Of a stretch of 64,000 nucleotides of DNA, positions 44,509 to 52,504 are shown one piece after another. The DNA is from Streptomyces sp. DH24 (lineage in GTDB: Bacteria > Actinomycetota > Actinomycetes > Streptomycetales > Streptomycetaceae), in NCBI RefSeq assembly GCF_029813775.1, contig NZ_JARVKW010000019.1:62001-126000 (forward strand), read 5' to 3'. Made by a program: the position numbers and the translations under genes. A model generated the notes under the pieces. The model saw only the letters and a program-made list of their open reading frames with translations. It was not told where the DNA came from and ran no database searches. Numbering within the stretch: position 1 is the stretch's first letter; each line of letters starts with the position of its first letter.

Positions 44509-45216
44509 GTGACAGTTGACCGCATGCCCCGAGGCAAGGGATCCGAAGTACACGGGATCTTCGAGAAGATCGCCGGGTACTACGACCGGATGAACTTCGT
44601 CATGACGCTCGGACGTCATGAGAAGTGGTGCCGCGAGGTGGCCGAACGAGTCGCCCCGCCCGCGAGCGGACAGCTCCTGGACCTGGCCACGGGGACGGGT
44701 GCCATCGCTCTGAAGGCGGCCGGGATGTACCCCGCCGCCACGGTGACGGGCGCCGACTTCTCCGAGGAGATGCTGCGTCGCGCCAAGACCAAGCCCGGGG
44801 CGGAGTCCGTCCGCTGGCTGCAGGCGGACGCGACCCGCCTGCCGTTCGAGGACGAGTCCTTCGACGGGATCACCGAGGGATATCTCCTCAGGAATGTCGA
44901 AGACCTGGACGGAGTACTGCGCGAACAGTACCGAGTTCTCAAACCCGGTGGCCGGATCGTCATTCTGGAAACGTGCCCCCCGAGCGGCCTGGTGAAGCCG
45001 GTCGTGACGTTGGGAGTACGCGTCCTTGTCCCGCTGCTGGGCCAGGTCGTGGCACGTGACCGGTCGTCCTACACGTATCTCGAATCGAGCACCCTGGCCT
45101 TCCAGTCACCCCAGCATGTCGCCGGCATCCTGAAGGGCCTCGGCTTCCAGGACATCGGGTGGCGAAAGAAGTTCTTCGGCACGAACGTCATTCTCTGGGC
45201 CACCAAGCCGAGGTGA
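44509..45216 (+). CDS. UbiE/MenG-like C-methyltransferase
   Basis: 235 residues, class I SAM fold. FEKIAGYYDRMNFVMTLGRH opens the protein, as in demethylmenaquinone methyltransferases. Motif I is LLDLATGTGAIALKAA near residue 56, followed by GADFSEEMLRRA and a LRNVEDLDGVLREQYRVLKPGG stretch close to the UbiE signature. It probably C-methylates a prenylated quinone or phenol made by the preceding UbiA protein. The open frame begins at GTG 44491, but GTG 44509 has GGAGGAGG 8 bases upstream. Confidence 0.88.
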   Translation: MTVDRMPRGKGSEVHGIFEKIAGYYDRMNFVMTLGRHEKWCREVAERVAPPASGQLLDLATGTGAIALKAAGMYPAATVTGADFSEEMLRRAKTKPGAESVRWLQADATRLPFEDESFDGITEGYLLRNVEDLDGVLREQYRVLKPGGRIVILETCPPSGLVKPVVTLGVRVLVPLLGQVVARDRSSYTYLESSTLAFQSPQHVAGILKGLGFQDIGWRKKFFGTNVILWATKPR

Positions 45217-45258
45217 CGCGCCGGGAACCATTCCTGGCGAACGAGGGGGGAATTTTTT

Positions 45259-47118
45259 GTGACCAGACCTGTTTCCGCGCACGATGTGCCGCTTGCGAAA
45301 AGGGCACTTGAACGCTGGGTGTCCGAATGTCCCGACCGCGTCGGGTCGGTCGGCATCGACGGCAGCGGTCTGACGTGGAGGGACATCGCCACGTCGGTGC
45401 GCACCCTGGCCGGCGGGCTCCGGCAGGCCGGTGCGGGACCGGGCGACCGGATCGCCGTCATGGCCGGCCGCTCGCGGTACGCGCTCAGCAGCCTGCTGGC
45501 GATCTGGGCCAACGGGTCGTCGGCGGTCCTCCTCGACGAACGGCACCCGGCCGAGCGCCTGCGCTGGACCGTGCGGGACGCCGGGTGTTCCGTACTCGTG
45601 TCGTCGGAGTCGGAACCGAACGCCGCGGAGCTCGGGCTTGCGTTGATCGAGACGTCCGGTTCCGAGACCGAGACCGAGACCGGGGCCGCGGCAGGTACGG
45701 AGGCTGTGGCTGGGACTGGGGGTGCAGGTCGGCCGCTCGCCGGGTTCGGCCTCGACGAGTGGACCCGTGGCCCGGACGAGTCGGAGGCGTACGTCGTCTA
45801 CACCTCGGGAACCACCGGCCGTCCCAAGGGCGTTCGGATCGGTTCCGCCGCCCTTGAGCACTTCCTGGCAAACGCCGCATCACTGGGCTACCGGCCGGGC
45901 AGCCGGGCCGTCTGCGTCGTCTCTCCGGGCTTCGACGGCTGGCTGTGGTCGGTCCTCACCCCCTTCGTCAACGCCGTCACGTGCGTGGCGATCGACACCG
46001 CCTTCGGGCAGATCGAAGACGCCCTGGCCGCACAGGAGATCGACAACCTCTGCATGACGCCCTCGCTCTACGCCGCGATGGAGAAGCTGCCGAGGGCCGA
46101 GGTCGCCGTGGTGGCCGGGGAGCGCTGTCCGGACTCCCTCGTCGCCCGACTCCGGGAGAGCGCCGACCGCGTGCTCAACGTCTACGGGCCGACCGAGGCC
46201 ACCATCGCCACCACCATGGCCGACACCGCACGCGGTGACGACCCCCGCACGATCGGCCGCCCGATGCCCGGCTGCACGGTCACGGTCGTCGACGCCGACC
46301 TGAACGAGGTCCCCCCGGGCGTCACCGGTGAGCTCCTGATCGGCGGCGCGGGCGTCGCGCTCGGCTACGTCGGCACGAACGCGCCGGGCGCCGACCGGTT
46401 CCTCGAGCGGGACGGGGTCAGGTACTTCCGGACGGGCGACCGCGGGATGCTGCGTGCCGACGGACAGCTGACCTGCCTCGGCAGGATGGACAACCAGGTC
46501 AAGATAGGCGGCTTCCGCATCGAGCTGGAGGAGATCGAGAGCATCGCCTGCGCGGTACCCGGCATCGAACGCGCGGTGGCCTACGTGCGCGGTGAACCGG
46601 GCACGCTCGCGCTCGGCCTCCTGACGGCATCGGGCGGCCCGCTGGACGCCGACCTGCGCGAGCGGCTGACCCACGAGTTCGCCTCGCGACTGCCGCGCCA
46701 GCTGTGCCCGACCCTGCTGCACCGCATGGCCGAGGTGCCGCTCGAACCGACCGGCAAGGTCTCGCGCCGCGAGGTGGCCGAGCTCGGTGACTCCGAACCG
46801 TCCGGCGGCGGACATGACAGGGACAGCGCCGGGGACAGCGCCGGGGACGAGGGCGCGGACATCACCCGGCCCGCGCGCGGGGACGCGTCCCAACAGCCGG
46901 TTCTCGACTCGGTCATGGAAGCCTGGAACAGCGTGTTCGGGCAGAGCGTCGCCGAGGACGCCGACTTCTTCGCCATCGGCGGGCATTCCCTTCTCGCGGC
47001 CCAGCTGGCCTCCCGCATCGAGCTCCAGCTGGAGGTGGCCGTGTCCATCACCGACGTCCTCACGGCCAGGACGCCCCGGGCACTGGCGGACCGGATCGAC
47101 GAGACGAGGGCGGCGTGA
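45259..47118 (+). CDS. NRPS adenylation-PCP didomain protein
   Basis: 619 residues. The A domain shows YTSGTTGRPKG (A3) near 182, NVYGPTEATI (A5) near 308, YFRTGDRG (A7), GRMDNQVKIGGFRIELEE (A8) near 412 and the A10 Lys in PTGKVSRRE near 505. The PCP follows an acidic linker, with the phosphopantetheine Ser in FFAIGGHSLLAAQL near 576. There is no condensation domain. It activates one amino acid and holds it for tailoring. My manual binding-pocket reading is D-G-W-C-V-A-V-I-A-K, which I cannot match to a known substrate. An extra acidic insert, ETETETGAAAG, lies near 138. Start GTG 45259 follows GAGGGGGGAA and a T-run. Confidence 0.92.
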   Translation: MTRPVSAHDVPLAKRALERWVSECPDRVGSVGIDGSGLTWRDIATSVRTLAGGLRQAGAGPGDRIAVMAGRSRYALSSLLAIWANGSSAVLLDERHPAERLRWTVRDAGCSVLVSSESEPNAAELGLALIETSGSETETETGAAAGTEAVAGTGGAGRPLAGFGLDEWTRGPDESEAYVVYTSGTTGRPKGVRIGSAALEHFLANAASLGYRPGSRAVCVVSPGFDGWLWSVLTPFVNAVTCVAIDTAFGQIEDALAAQEIDNLCMTPSLYAAMEKLPRAEVAVVAGERCPDSLVARLRESADRVLNVYGPTEATIATTMADTARGDDPRTIGRPMPGCTVTVVDADLNEVPPGVTGELLIGGAGVALGYVGTNAPGADRFLERDGVRYFRTGDRGMLRADGQLTCLGRMDNQVKIGGFRIELEEIESIACAVPGIERAVAYVRGEPGTLALGLLTASGGPLDADLRERLTHEFASRLPRQLCPTLLHRMAEVPLEPTGKVSRREVAELGDSEPSGGGHDRDSAGDSAGDEGADITRPARGDASQQPVLDSVMEAWNSVFGQSVAEDADFFAIGGHSLLAAQLASRIELQLEVAVSITDVLTARTPRALADRIDETRAA

Positions 47119-47894
47119 CGTATCTGCGGCACTTCACGGCAGGCACGGGCACCGGGACGCAGGGGGCCGGGGTCCAAGACGAATCCCCGACGGTGGTCGT
47201 GTTCCCGCAGGCCGGCGCAGGCTGTCTCCGCCTGCACGCTGTTGTGCCCGTGCTGCCGCCCGGGTTGGACCTGCTGGGGGTGCAGTTGCCCGGGCGTGAG
47301 GACCGGTTGGCGGACGTTCCGGCGAACGACCTGTCCGAGGCGGTCGACTGCATCGCGGCCGAATGCCTTGCCGACGCCCGGTCGCCCGCCCCCGCACGTC
47401 GTGGACCACTGCACCTCCTCGGCGTCAGCCTCGGCGCGGTCATCGCCTACGAGGTCGCGCGGAAGCTCGAATCCCAGGGCGCCGCGGCTCGTTCACTGGT
47501 GGTGGCCGCGGCCCGATCGCCGGAGCACTGGAGGACGTACCCCGCGGCCGACCCACCGTCCGCAGAGGTGACGGCCCTGCTGCATCCCTCGGTCCGTGAG
47601 TCCGCGTTCGCCCGCTACGCCGCCGCGACGATGCGCTCGGACCTGCGTCTCATGGTCGGCTACGAAGCCCCGTCCACCAGGCTGACGCGCACCTCGCTGC
47701 GGTCCGTGTCGGGGCGCCACGACAGCGTCGCCACCACCGCGCACATGTCCGGGTGGCGTAACCGAACGACCGACTACCGAGGCCATCAAGTGATCGATGC
47801 GGACCACCACGCGTTCATGAGCCAGGACATCCTGGTGGGCATGCTCACCGAGATCGCGTCCGAGACCGTTTCGGGCCCGGCGGTGCGCGCATGA
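47115..47894 (+). CDS. Type II thioesterase (alpha/beta hydrolase)
   Basis: 259 residues. VVVFPQAGAGCLRLHAVVP opens the fold near residue 33. The nucleophile elbow LLGVSLGAVIAYEVAR lies near 106, an Asp is in SGRHDS near 202 and the His in DADHHAFM near 230. It overlaps the A-PCP gene (GTGA) and the next P450 (ATGA). By analogy with NikP2 of the nikkomycin pathway it may release the PCP-bound, beta-hydroxylated amino acid; editing of mis-primed PCP is the alternative. Confidence 0.9.
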   Translation: MTYLRHFTAGTGTGTQGAGVQDESPTVVVFPQAGAGCLRLHAVVPVLPPGLDLLGVQLPGREDRLADVPANDLSEAVDCIAAECLADARSPAPARRGPLHLLGVSLGAVIAYEVARKLESQGAAARSLVVAAARSPEHWRTYPAADPPSAEVTALLHPSVRESAFARYAAATMRSDLRLMVGYEAPSTRLTRTSLRSVSGRHDSVATTAHMSGWRNRTTDYRGHQVIDADHHAFMSQDILVGMLTEIASETVSGPAVRA

Positions 47895-49075
47895 AGCAGC
47901 GGACGGCACCCGACCTGTTCGAGCCCGGCCTGTTCGACGGAACCCGGTTCTACGACGTCTTCGCCTGGTACCGGGAGAACGAACCGGTGTCCTGGCAGCA
48001 CCCCGCCGGAGAACCGGAGGGCTTCTGGAGCGTCACCAAGTACCGCGACATCGTGGCCGTACACCGGGACACCGCGCGGATGAGTTCGACGAAGGGCATG
48101 CGCCTCGGCTCGACGGAATCCGCCGTCGCCGCCGTCGCGAACAAGATGCTCATCGTCTCCGACCCGCCGGACCACACGCGCATGAAGCGCGTGCTCATAC
48201 AGCCGTTCTCGAACGAGGTCCTCGCGAGGGCGGAGGAGTACGTGGACCAGGTCGTCGCCGACGTCGTCGCAACGGCCGTACGGAACCCGGAACCGGATCT
48301 GATCACGCACCTCGCGCGCATCCCCACCGACGTCATTTGCGCGATCATGGGAATTCCCCAGTCCGACTGGGCGTGGATCGGGGCGAAGACCACCGAGGCA
48401 TTCGAATCTCCCTCGGAGGTTCAGCGCATCATGGCGAACGGTGACATCTTCAAGTACTTCACCGACATGGTGAGCGCGAACCGCAGGACGGCCACGAACG
48501 ACTTCATCAGCGGCCTCACCGCCCGGCACGACGGCGGCACACAATTGACGGACGAGGAACTGGTCTTCAACCTCAGCGGCGTTCTGGCCGGCGGAAACGA
48601 GACCACCCGGTACACGCTGGCCGCGCTCACCCACCAACTGGCGGAGCACCCGGACCAGTGGCGTCGAATCGCCGGGGGAGAGGTCGTGCCCGCCGACGCC
48701 ACCGAGGAAGGTCTGCGCTGGTCGGTGCCCGGCATGCACGTCATGCGGACCACGACCGAGACCGTCCGCGTCGGAGACGTCGAGATCGGGCCCGGCCAAC
48801 GCGTCGTGACGTGGATCGGCTCGGCCAACCGGGACCCCGAGATGTTCGACGACCCGGACACGTTCGACGTCGGACGCAGCGGAAACCGGCATCTGAGCTT
48901 CGGCGCGGGCCGCCACATATGCCTGGGAAGCAGGCTCGCGCGGCTCGAAATCACGGCGTATCTCCGGGCGCTGCGCACGATGGTGAGCACCATCGGGCTG
49001 GAAGGCGAGCCGCGCTACAACGGGTCGAATTTCACCTGGGGACTGAATGAGCTACCGGTGGTGCTGCGCGCATGA
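47891..49075 (+). CDS. Cytochrome P450, probable PCP-bound amino-acid hydroxylase
   Basis: 394 residues, a normal length for a soluble actinobacterial P450. The I-helix AGGNETTR is near residue 235, the ExxR motif is EEGLRW (E-x-x-R at EGLR is replaced by E-E-G-L-R spacing), and the heme loop FGAGRHICLG with Cys is near 344. The opening DLFEPGLFDGTRFYDVFAWYRENEPV resembles NovI/NikQ-type enzymes that beta-hydroxylate amino acids held on a PCP, which fits the A-PCP and thioesterase genes it overlaps. Unlike the first P450, its C-terminus is intact. It overlaps the DUF711 gene by 4 bases. Confidence 0.9.
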   Translation: MKQRTAPDLFEPGLFDGTRFYDVFAWYRENEPVSWQHPAGEPEGFWSVTKYRDIVAVHRDTARMSSTKGMRLGSTESAVAAVANKMLIVSDPPDHTRMKRVLIQPFSNEVLARAEEYVDQVVADVVATAVRNPEPDLITHLARIPTDVICAIMGIPQSDWAWIGAKTTEAFESPSEVQRIMANGDIFKYFTDMVSANRRTATNDFISGLTARHDGGTQLTDEELVFNLSGVLAGGNETTRYTLAALTHQLAEHPDQWRRIAGGEVVPADATEEGLRWSVPGMHVMRTTTETVRVGDVEIGPGQRVVTWIGSANRDPEMFDDPDTFDVGRSGNRHLSFGAGRHICLGSRLARLEITAYLRALRTMVSTIGLEGEPRYNGSNFTWGLNELPVVLRA

Positions 49076-50484
49076 CGTCGCCGCGTACCAGCGTTCTGAA
49101 TACGACTGTTCCGAGCAGGGTTCCTTCGCGCCTGAGAGAGACCATGTCCGCTTCACACGTACGCGCCGTGACCCTCTGCCTTCCCGACGACGTCTTCGAG
49201 GGCGGACGAGTCGATGTCGCCGGTGTCGCCCGATACGGCGAGCGGGCGGTGGAGATCGGTGGCCGGATCGTGCGCGCCGGTTTCGACGTCCAGACCGTCC
49301 GGCTGTCCAGCCCGGCGCTCGGCGAGCCGGTGAGCCGCGAGCAACTCCGGGCCCGGGCCGCTGGTCTCGTCGAGGGGTGCCGACGCGCGGGCGTGGGCAG
49401 TGCCGCCCTGAGCGCGCTGCGGCCTGCCGCGCTCGCGGCGCTCAAGCCCTCGGACGTCGCGGAAGTCCTGGTCGAACACCCTTCGCTGTTCTTGGCGGTC
49501 GTCGTCGCCGAGGGCGCCGAAGTGGACCATTCCGCCGCCGAATTCAGCGGCGCCGTGATGCGCGAACTGGCGAGCCGTGACAGTGAGGCCAACTTCCGGT
49601 TCGCGGCGGTCGCCAATCTGGGCCCCAACGCACCGCTGTTTCCGGGCTCCTTCAGCGACGGCGGAAAGGCCGGCGTGAGCGTGGGGCTCCAGTCGACCGG
49701 CGCGCTGCTCGCACGCGCCCGAGCCAATCCGCCCCGCGATCTCGCCGAGGCGACGGAGCTGACGAGGGCCTGTCTGCGGGACGAACTGGACACGTTCACG
49801 GCATTGCTGGAGCCGGACTGCGAGCGGCACGGCCTGCTGTTCCACGGGTTCGACCCGTCGCCGGCCTGCGCCCCGGACGTCGGCATCGGGGAATTCCTGG
49901 AGATCGCCGGAGGTATCCGGTTCGGCCGCCCCGGCACGCTGGCGACCTGCGCCGCGGTGACCGCCGGCATCCGGTCGGTGGGCCGTCCCGCCGTCGGATA
50001 CGCGGGTCTCATGCTTCCGGTGCTCGAGGACAGGGTGCTCGCACGCGCCTGGCAGGAGGGCCGGATCGGCGCCGACTCGGTACTCGCCTACTCGTCGGTC
50101 TGCGGGGCCGGGATGGACACCCTTCCCCTGCCCGGCTCGACCCCGCAGCACGAGGTCGTCGCCATGATCGAGGACATGGCGGCCCTGTCGGCGCGGTGGG
50201 GGAAACCCCTGTCCGCGCGCTTGATGCTCGCACCGGAGGACGGCGATCCCCGGCGCACGGAATTCCGGGCGGAGCAGATCGTGAACGTCGAGTATCCGAC
50301 GCCTTGGGGGCGCGTCACATGCGTGAGCGGCGGCGCTGAACCGTCCGGCGAGCGAGCTGCTGTCGTCGATCACGTGATCCGCCGGATGACGTCGATGGTG
50401 CGGGCGAGATGGGGTTCGGTCCGGTCGGCACGGTGGGCGACCGCGAGGTCGACGCCGGCCGCGGGGCGGACCAGCGGCCGGTAG
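49072..50484 (+). CDS. DUF711 (UPF0210-like) family protein, 3' end possibly altered
   Basis: 470 residues. DUF711 signatures: RAVTLCLPDDVF near residue 31, LFPGSFSDGGKAGVSVGLQS near 195, GFDPSPACAPDVGIGEFLE near 260, GTLATCAAVTAG near 285 and YAGLMLPVLEDRVLA near 308, then YSSVCGAGMDTLPLPG near 342. The function of the family is unknown. The start is ATG 49072 (ATGA overlap with the P450) or, with a GAGAGAG site, ATG 49144. From about residue 425 the tail is Arg/Ser/Ala-rich and antisense to the LysR gene for 115 bp; it looks like read-through past a lost end. Confidence 0.82.
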   Translation: MTSPRTSVLNTTVPSRVPSRLRETMSASHVRAVTLCLPDDVFEGGRVDVAGVARYGERAVEIGGRIVRAGFDVQTVRLSSPALGEPVSREQLRARAAGLVEGCRRAGVGSAALSALRPAALAALKPSDVAEVLVEHPSLFLAVVVAEGAEVDHSAAEFSGAVMRELASRDSEANFRFAAVANLGPNAPLFPGSFSDGGKAGVSVGLQSTGALLARARANPPRDLAEATELTRACLRDELDTFTALLEPDCERHGLLFHGFDPSPACAPDVGIGEFLEIAGGIRFGRPGTLATCAAVTAGIRSVGRPAVGYAGLMLPVLEDRVLARAWQEGRIGADSVLAYSSVCGAGMDTLPLPGSTPQHEVVAMIEDMAALSARWGKPLSARLMLAPEDGDPRRTEFRAEQIVNVEYPTPWGRVTCVSGGAEPSGERAAVVDHVIRRMTSMVRARWGSVRSARWATARSTPAAGRTSGR

Positions 50485-51251
50485 GCGACGCCGTCGAGTG
50501 TCAGCGCGGTCACCGGTTCCGGGACGATCGCGACACCGAGCCCGCCGGCGACCAGCGTGATCAGGGTCGAGGTCTCGCCGACCTCGTGTCTGACGTGCAC
50601 GTCGATCCCGGCGGTGCGGAAGAGTCCGAGCACCACGTCGTACATCACCGAGCGCCGGTCGGCGGAGTGCACGATGAGGTCGGCCTGCCGCAGGTCGGCG
50701 ATGCGCACCTGACGGCGACCGGCCAGCCTGTGGTCCGCCGGGACCGCCACCACGAGACGGTCACGCCGCAGCGGCGCGACGGTGAGGGACGGGTCGGCCG
50801 CGGTCGGGCGCAGCAGCGCGACGTCGATGGCACCGCTGCGCAGCGCCTCGGCCTGGTCGGGGGCGAGCATCTCACCGCGGAAGGAGAAGTCCACCCCGGG
50901 GAGCTCGGCGGCGAGGTGGCGGGAGAGCGGGGGCAGCAGGCTGTACGTCGCCGAGCCGACGCAGCCGATCGACAGGTGGCCCACCGATCCGGCGGCCACA
51001 AGGCGGGCCTCGTGCGCCGCGTCGTCCACGTCCGCCAGGATCGCACGCGCCCTGGCCAGGTAACTGCGGCCCGCGTCGGTGAGTTCGACCCGCCGGGTGG
51101 TGCGGTGCAGGAGTTCCACGCCCAGGTCCGCCTCCAGGCGGCGGATCGCCTGCGACAGGGCCGGCTGCGCCATGTGCAGCCGGTCGGCGGCTCGGCCGAA
51201 GTGGCGGTCCTCGGCCACGGCGACGAAATAGCGGAGCTGCCGGAGATCCAT
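50370..51251 (-). CDS. LysR-family transcriptional regulator (CatR/PcaQ-like)
   Basis: 293 residues. The N-terminal HTH MDLRQLRYFVAVAEDRHFGRAADRL and QPALSQAIRRLEADLGVELL are textbook LysR; the effector domain follows from residue 90, with VGSATYSLLPPL and a VAGGLGVAIVPEPV loop. It is divergent from the thiolase/CoA-transferase operon with 71 bp between, so it most likely activates that operon in response to a beta-ketoadipate-pathway intermediate. A TAATAC box lies 12 bp from its ATG, leaving a very short leader. Its 3' end overlaps the DUF711 frame. Confidence 0.92.
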   Translation of the reverse strand: MDLRQLRYFVAVAEDRHFGRAADRLHMAQPALSQAIRRLEADLGVELLHRTTRRVELTDAGRSYLARARAILADVDDAAHEARLVAAGSVGHLSIGCVGSATYSLLPPLSRHLAAELPGVDFSFRGEMLAPDQAEALRSGAIDVALLRPTAADPSLTVAPLRRDRLVVAVPADHRLAGRRQVRIADLRQADLIVHSADRRSVMYDVVLGLFRTAGIDVHVRHEVGETSTLITLVAGGLGVAIVPEPVTALTLDGVAYRPLVRPAAGVDLAVAHRADRTEPHLARTIDVIRRIT

Positions 51252-51275
51252 AAGCGCCTCGTATTAATCACGCAT

Positions 51276-51297
51276 GATATTGATACTTCACGATATC
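51276..51297. promoter_or_regulatory. Probable LysR binding site
   Basis: GATAT (51276-51280) and ATATC (51293-51297) form a dyad with a 12-base spacer, and a T-N11-A pattern fits inside it. A second dyad, ATCA-N4-TGAT, lies just to the left (51267-51278). Both are in the 71-bp gap between the LysR gene and the thiolase gene, which is much more AT-rich than the flanks. Confidence 0.6.
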
Positions 51298-51322
51298 GCT
51301 GACCGCGCCTACCGTCCTAGGC

Positions 51323-52504
51323 ATGAGTTCTTACGTCTACACCGCCGTGCGGACCCCCTTCGGCCGTTTCGGGGGCGCCCTCGCCGGCGTCAGGCCCGAC
51401 GATCTGGCCGCCGGCGTCATCGAAGCACTGCTGGCCCGGACGCCCGGACTGGACCGGGCGGCCATCGACGAGGTGATCTGGGGGAACGCGAACGGCGCGG
51501 GGGAGGAGAACCGCAACGTCGGACGGATGGCCGCGCTGCTGGCCGGCCTGCCGACCGGCGTCCCGGGCACCACCGTCAACCGCCTGTGCGGCTCGTCGCT
51601 CGACGCCGCCATGATCGGGTCGCGCGCGATCGAGACCGGCGACGCGGACGTCGTGCTGACCGGCGGCGTCGAGTCGATGACGCGCGCTCCCTGGGTGCTC
51701 CCGAAGCCCGCCAAGGGGTTCCCGGCAGGAGACGTCACGGCGGTCTCCACGACACTGGGCTGGCGGCTCGTCAACCCCCGCATGCCGAAGGAGTGGACGG
51801 TCAGCCTCGGCGAGGCCAACGAACAGCTCCGGGACACGTACGCCGTCGCCCGTGAACGGCAGGACGAGTTCGCCGTCCGCTCCCACCGGCTCGCGGCAGC
51901 CGCCTGGGACGAGGGCTTCTACGACGACCTGGTCACCCCCGTCGAGGGCCTCACCCGCGACGAGGGCATCCGTCCGGACTCCTCGCCCGAGAAGCTGGCC
52001 GCGCTCAGGCCGAGCTTCCGCGAGGACGGCACCATCACCGCGGGCAACGCCTCCCCGCTCAGTGACGGCGCGTCCGCCGTGCTCCTGGGCTCGGAGGCCG
52101 CCGCCGAGCGGATCGGCCTGTCACCGGTCGCGCGCATCGCGGGCCGGGGCGCGTTCGCCCTCGACCCCCAGGCGTTCGGCTACGCCCCGGTCGAGGCGGC
52201 GGGCATCGCGCTGAAGCGGGCCGGCGTCACCTGGCAGCAGGTCGGCGCGGTCGAACTCAACGAGGCGTTCGCGGTCCAGTCGCTGGTCTGCGTCGATGCC
52301 TGGGGAATCGACCCGGAGATCGTCAACACCAGGGGCGGCGCGATCGCGATCGGCCATCCCCTCGGCGCCAGCGGCGGCCGCATCCTCGGCACGCTGGCCA
52401 AGGTGCTCCGCGAGCGCGGCGAGCGATGGGGCGTCGCCGCGATCTGCATCGGCGTCGGACAGGGACTGGCCGTCGTCCTGGAGAACACGGAGGCGGGCGC
52501 GTGA
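51323..52504 (+). CDS. pcaF: 3-oxoadipyl-CoA thiolase
   Basis: 393 residues. The nucleophilic Cys lies in VNRLCGSSLDAAM near residue 91, the His in AIGHPLGASGGR near 346 and the second Cys in CIGVGQG near 377. Start YVYTAVRTPFGRFGGAL and the ENRNVGRMAALLAGLP stretch are typical of PcaF. It cleaves 3-oxoadipyl-CoA to succinyl-CoA and acetyl-CoA. The CoA-transferase genes follow with a GTGA overlap, giving the last two steps of the beta-ketoadipate pathway in one operon. Other thiolases are similar, so the operon context carries much of the assignment. Confidence 0.88.
   Translation: MSSYVYTAVRTPFGRFGGALAGVRPDDLAAGVIEALLARTPGLDRAAIDEVIWGNANGAGEENRNVGRMAALLAGLPTGVPGTTVNRLCGSSLDAAMIGSRAIETGDADVVLTGGVESMTRAPWVLPKPAKGFPAGDVTAVSTTLGWRLVNPRMPKEWTVSLGEANEQLRDTYAVARERQDEFAVRSHRLAAAAWDEGFYDDLVTPVEGLTRDEGIRPDSSPEKLAALRPSFREDGTITAGNASPLSDGASAVLLGSEAAAERIGLSPVARIAGRGAFALDPQAFGYAPVEAAGIALKRAGVTWQQVGAVELNEAFAVQSLVCVDAWGIDPEIVNTRGGAIAIGHPLGASGGRILGTLAKVLRERGERWGVAAICIGVGQGLAVVLENTEAGA

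Noticed and set aside
43495..45216. The UbiA/UbiE pair as the primary menaquinone genes menA and menG.
   Set aside because: Their setting inside a P450/NRPS-like operon and the lack of any other menaquinone gene make a secondary-metabolite role more likely, though phylogeny was not available.
48700..48730. A defective ExxR motif in the second P450.
   Set aside because: The E-x-x-R pattern can be read at EEGLR (the first or second Glu), which is normal for this family; the apparent oddity comes from the double Glu and not from a loss.
51276..51297. The LysR-thiolase dyad as a transcription terminator.
   Set aside because: AT-rich short arms between divergent genes fit an operator, not a terminator.
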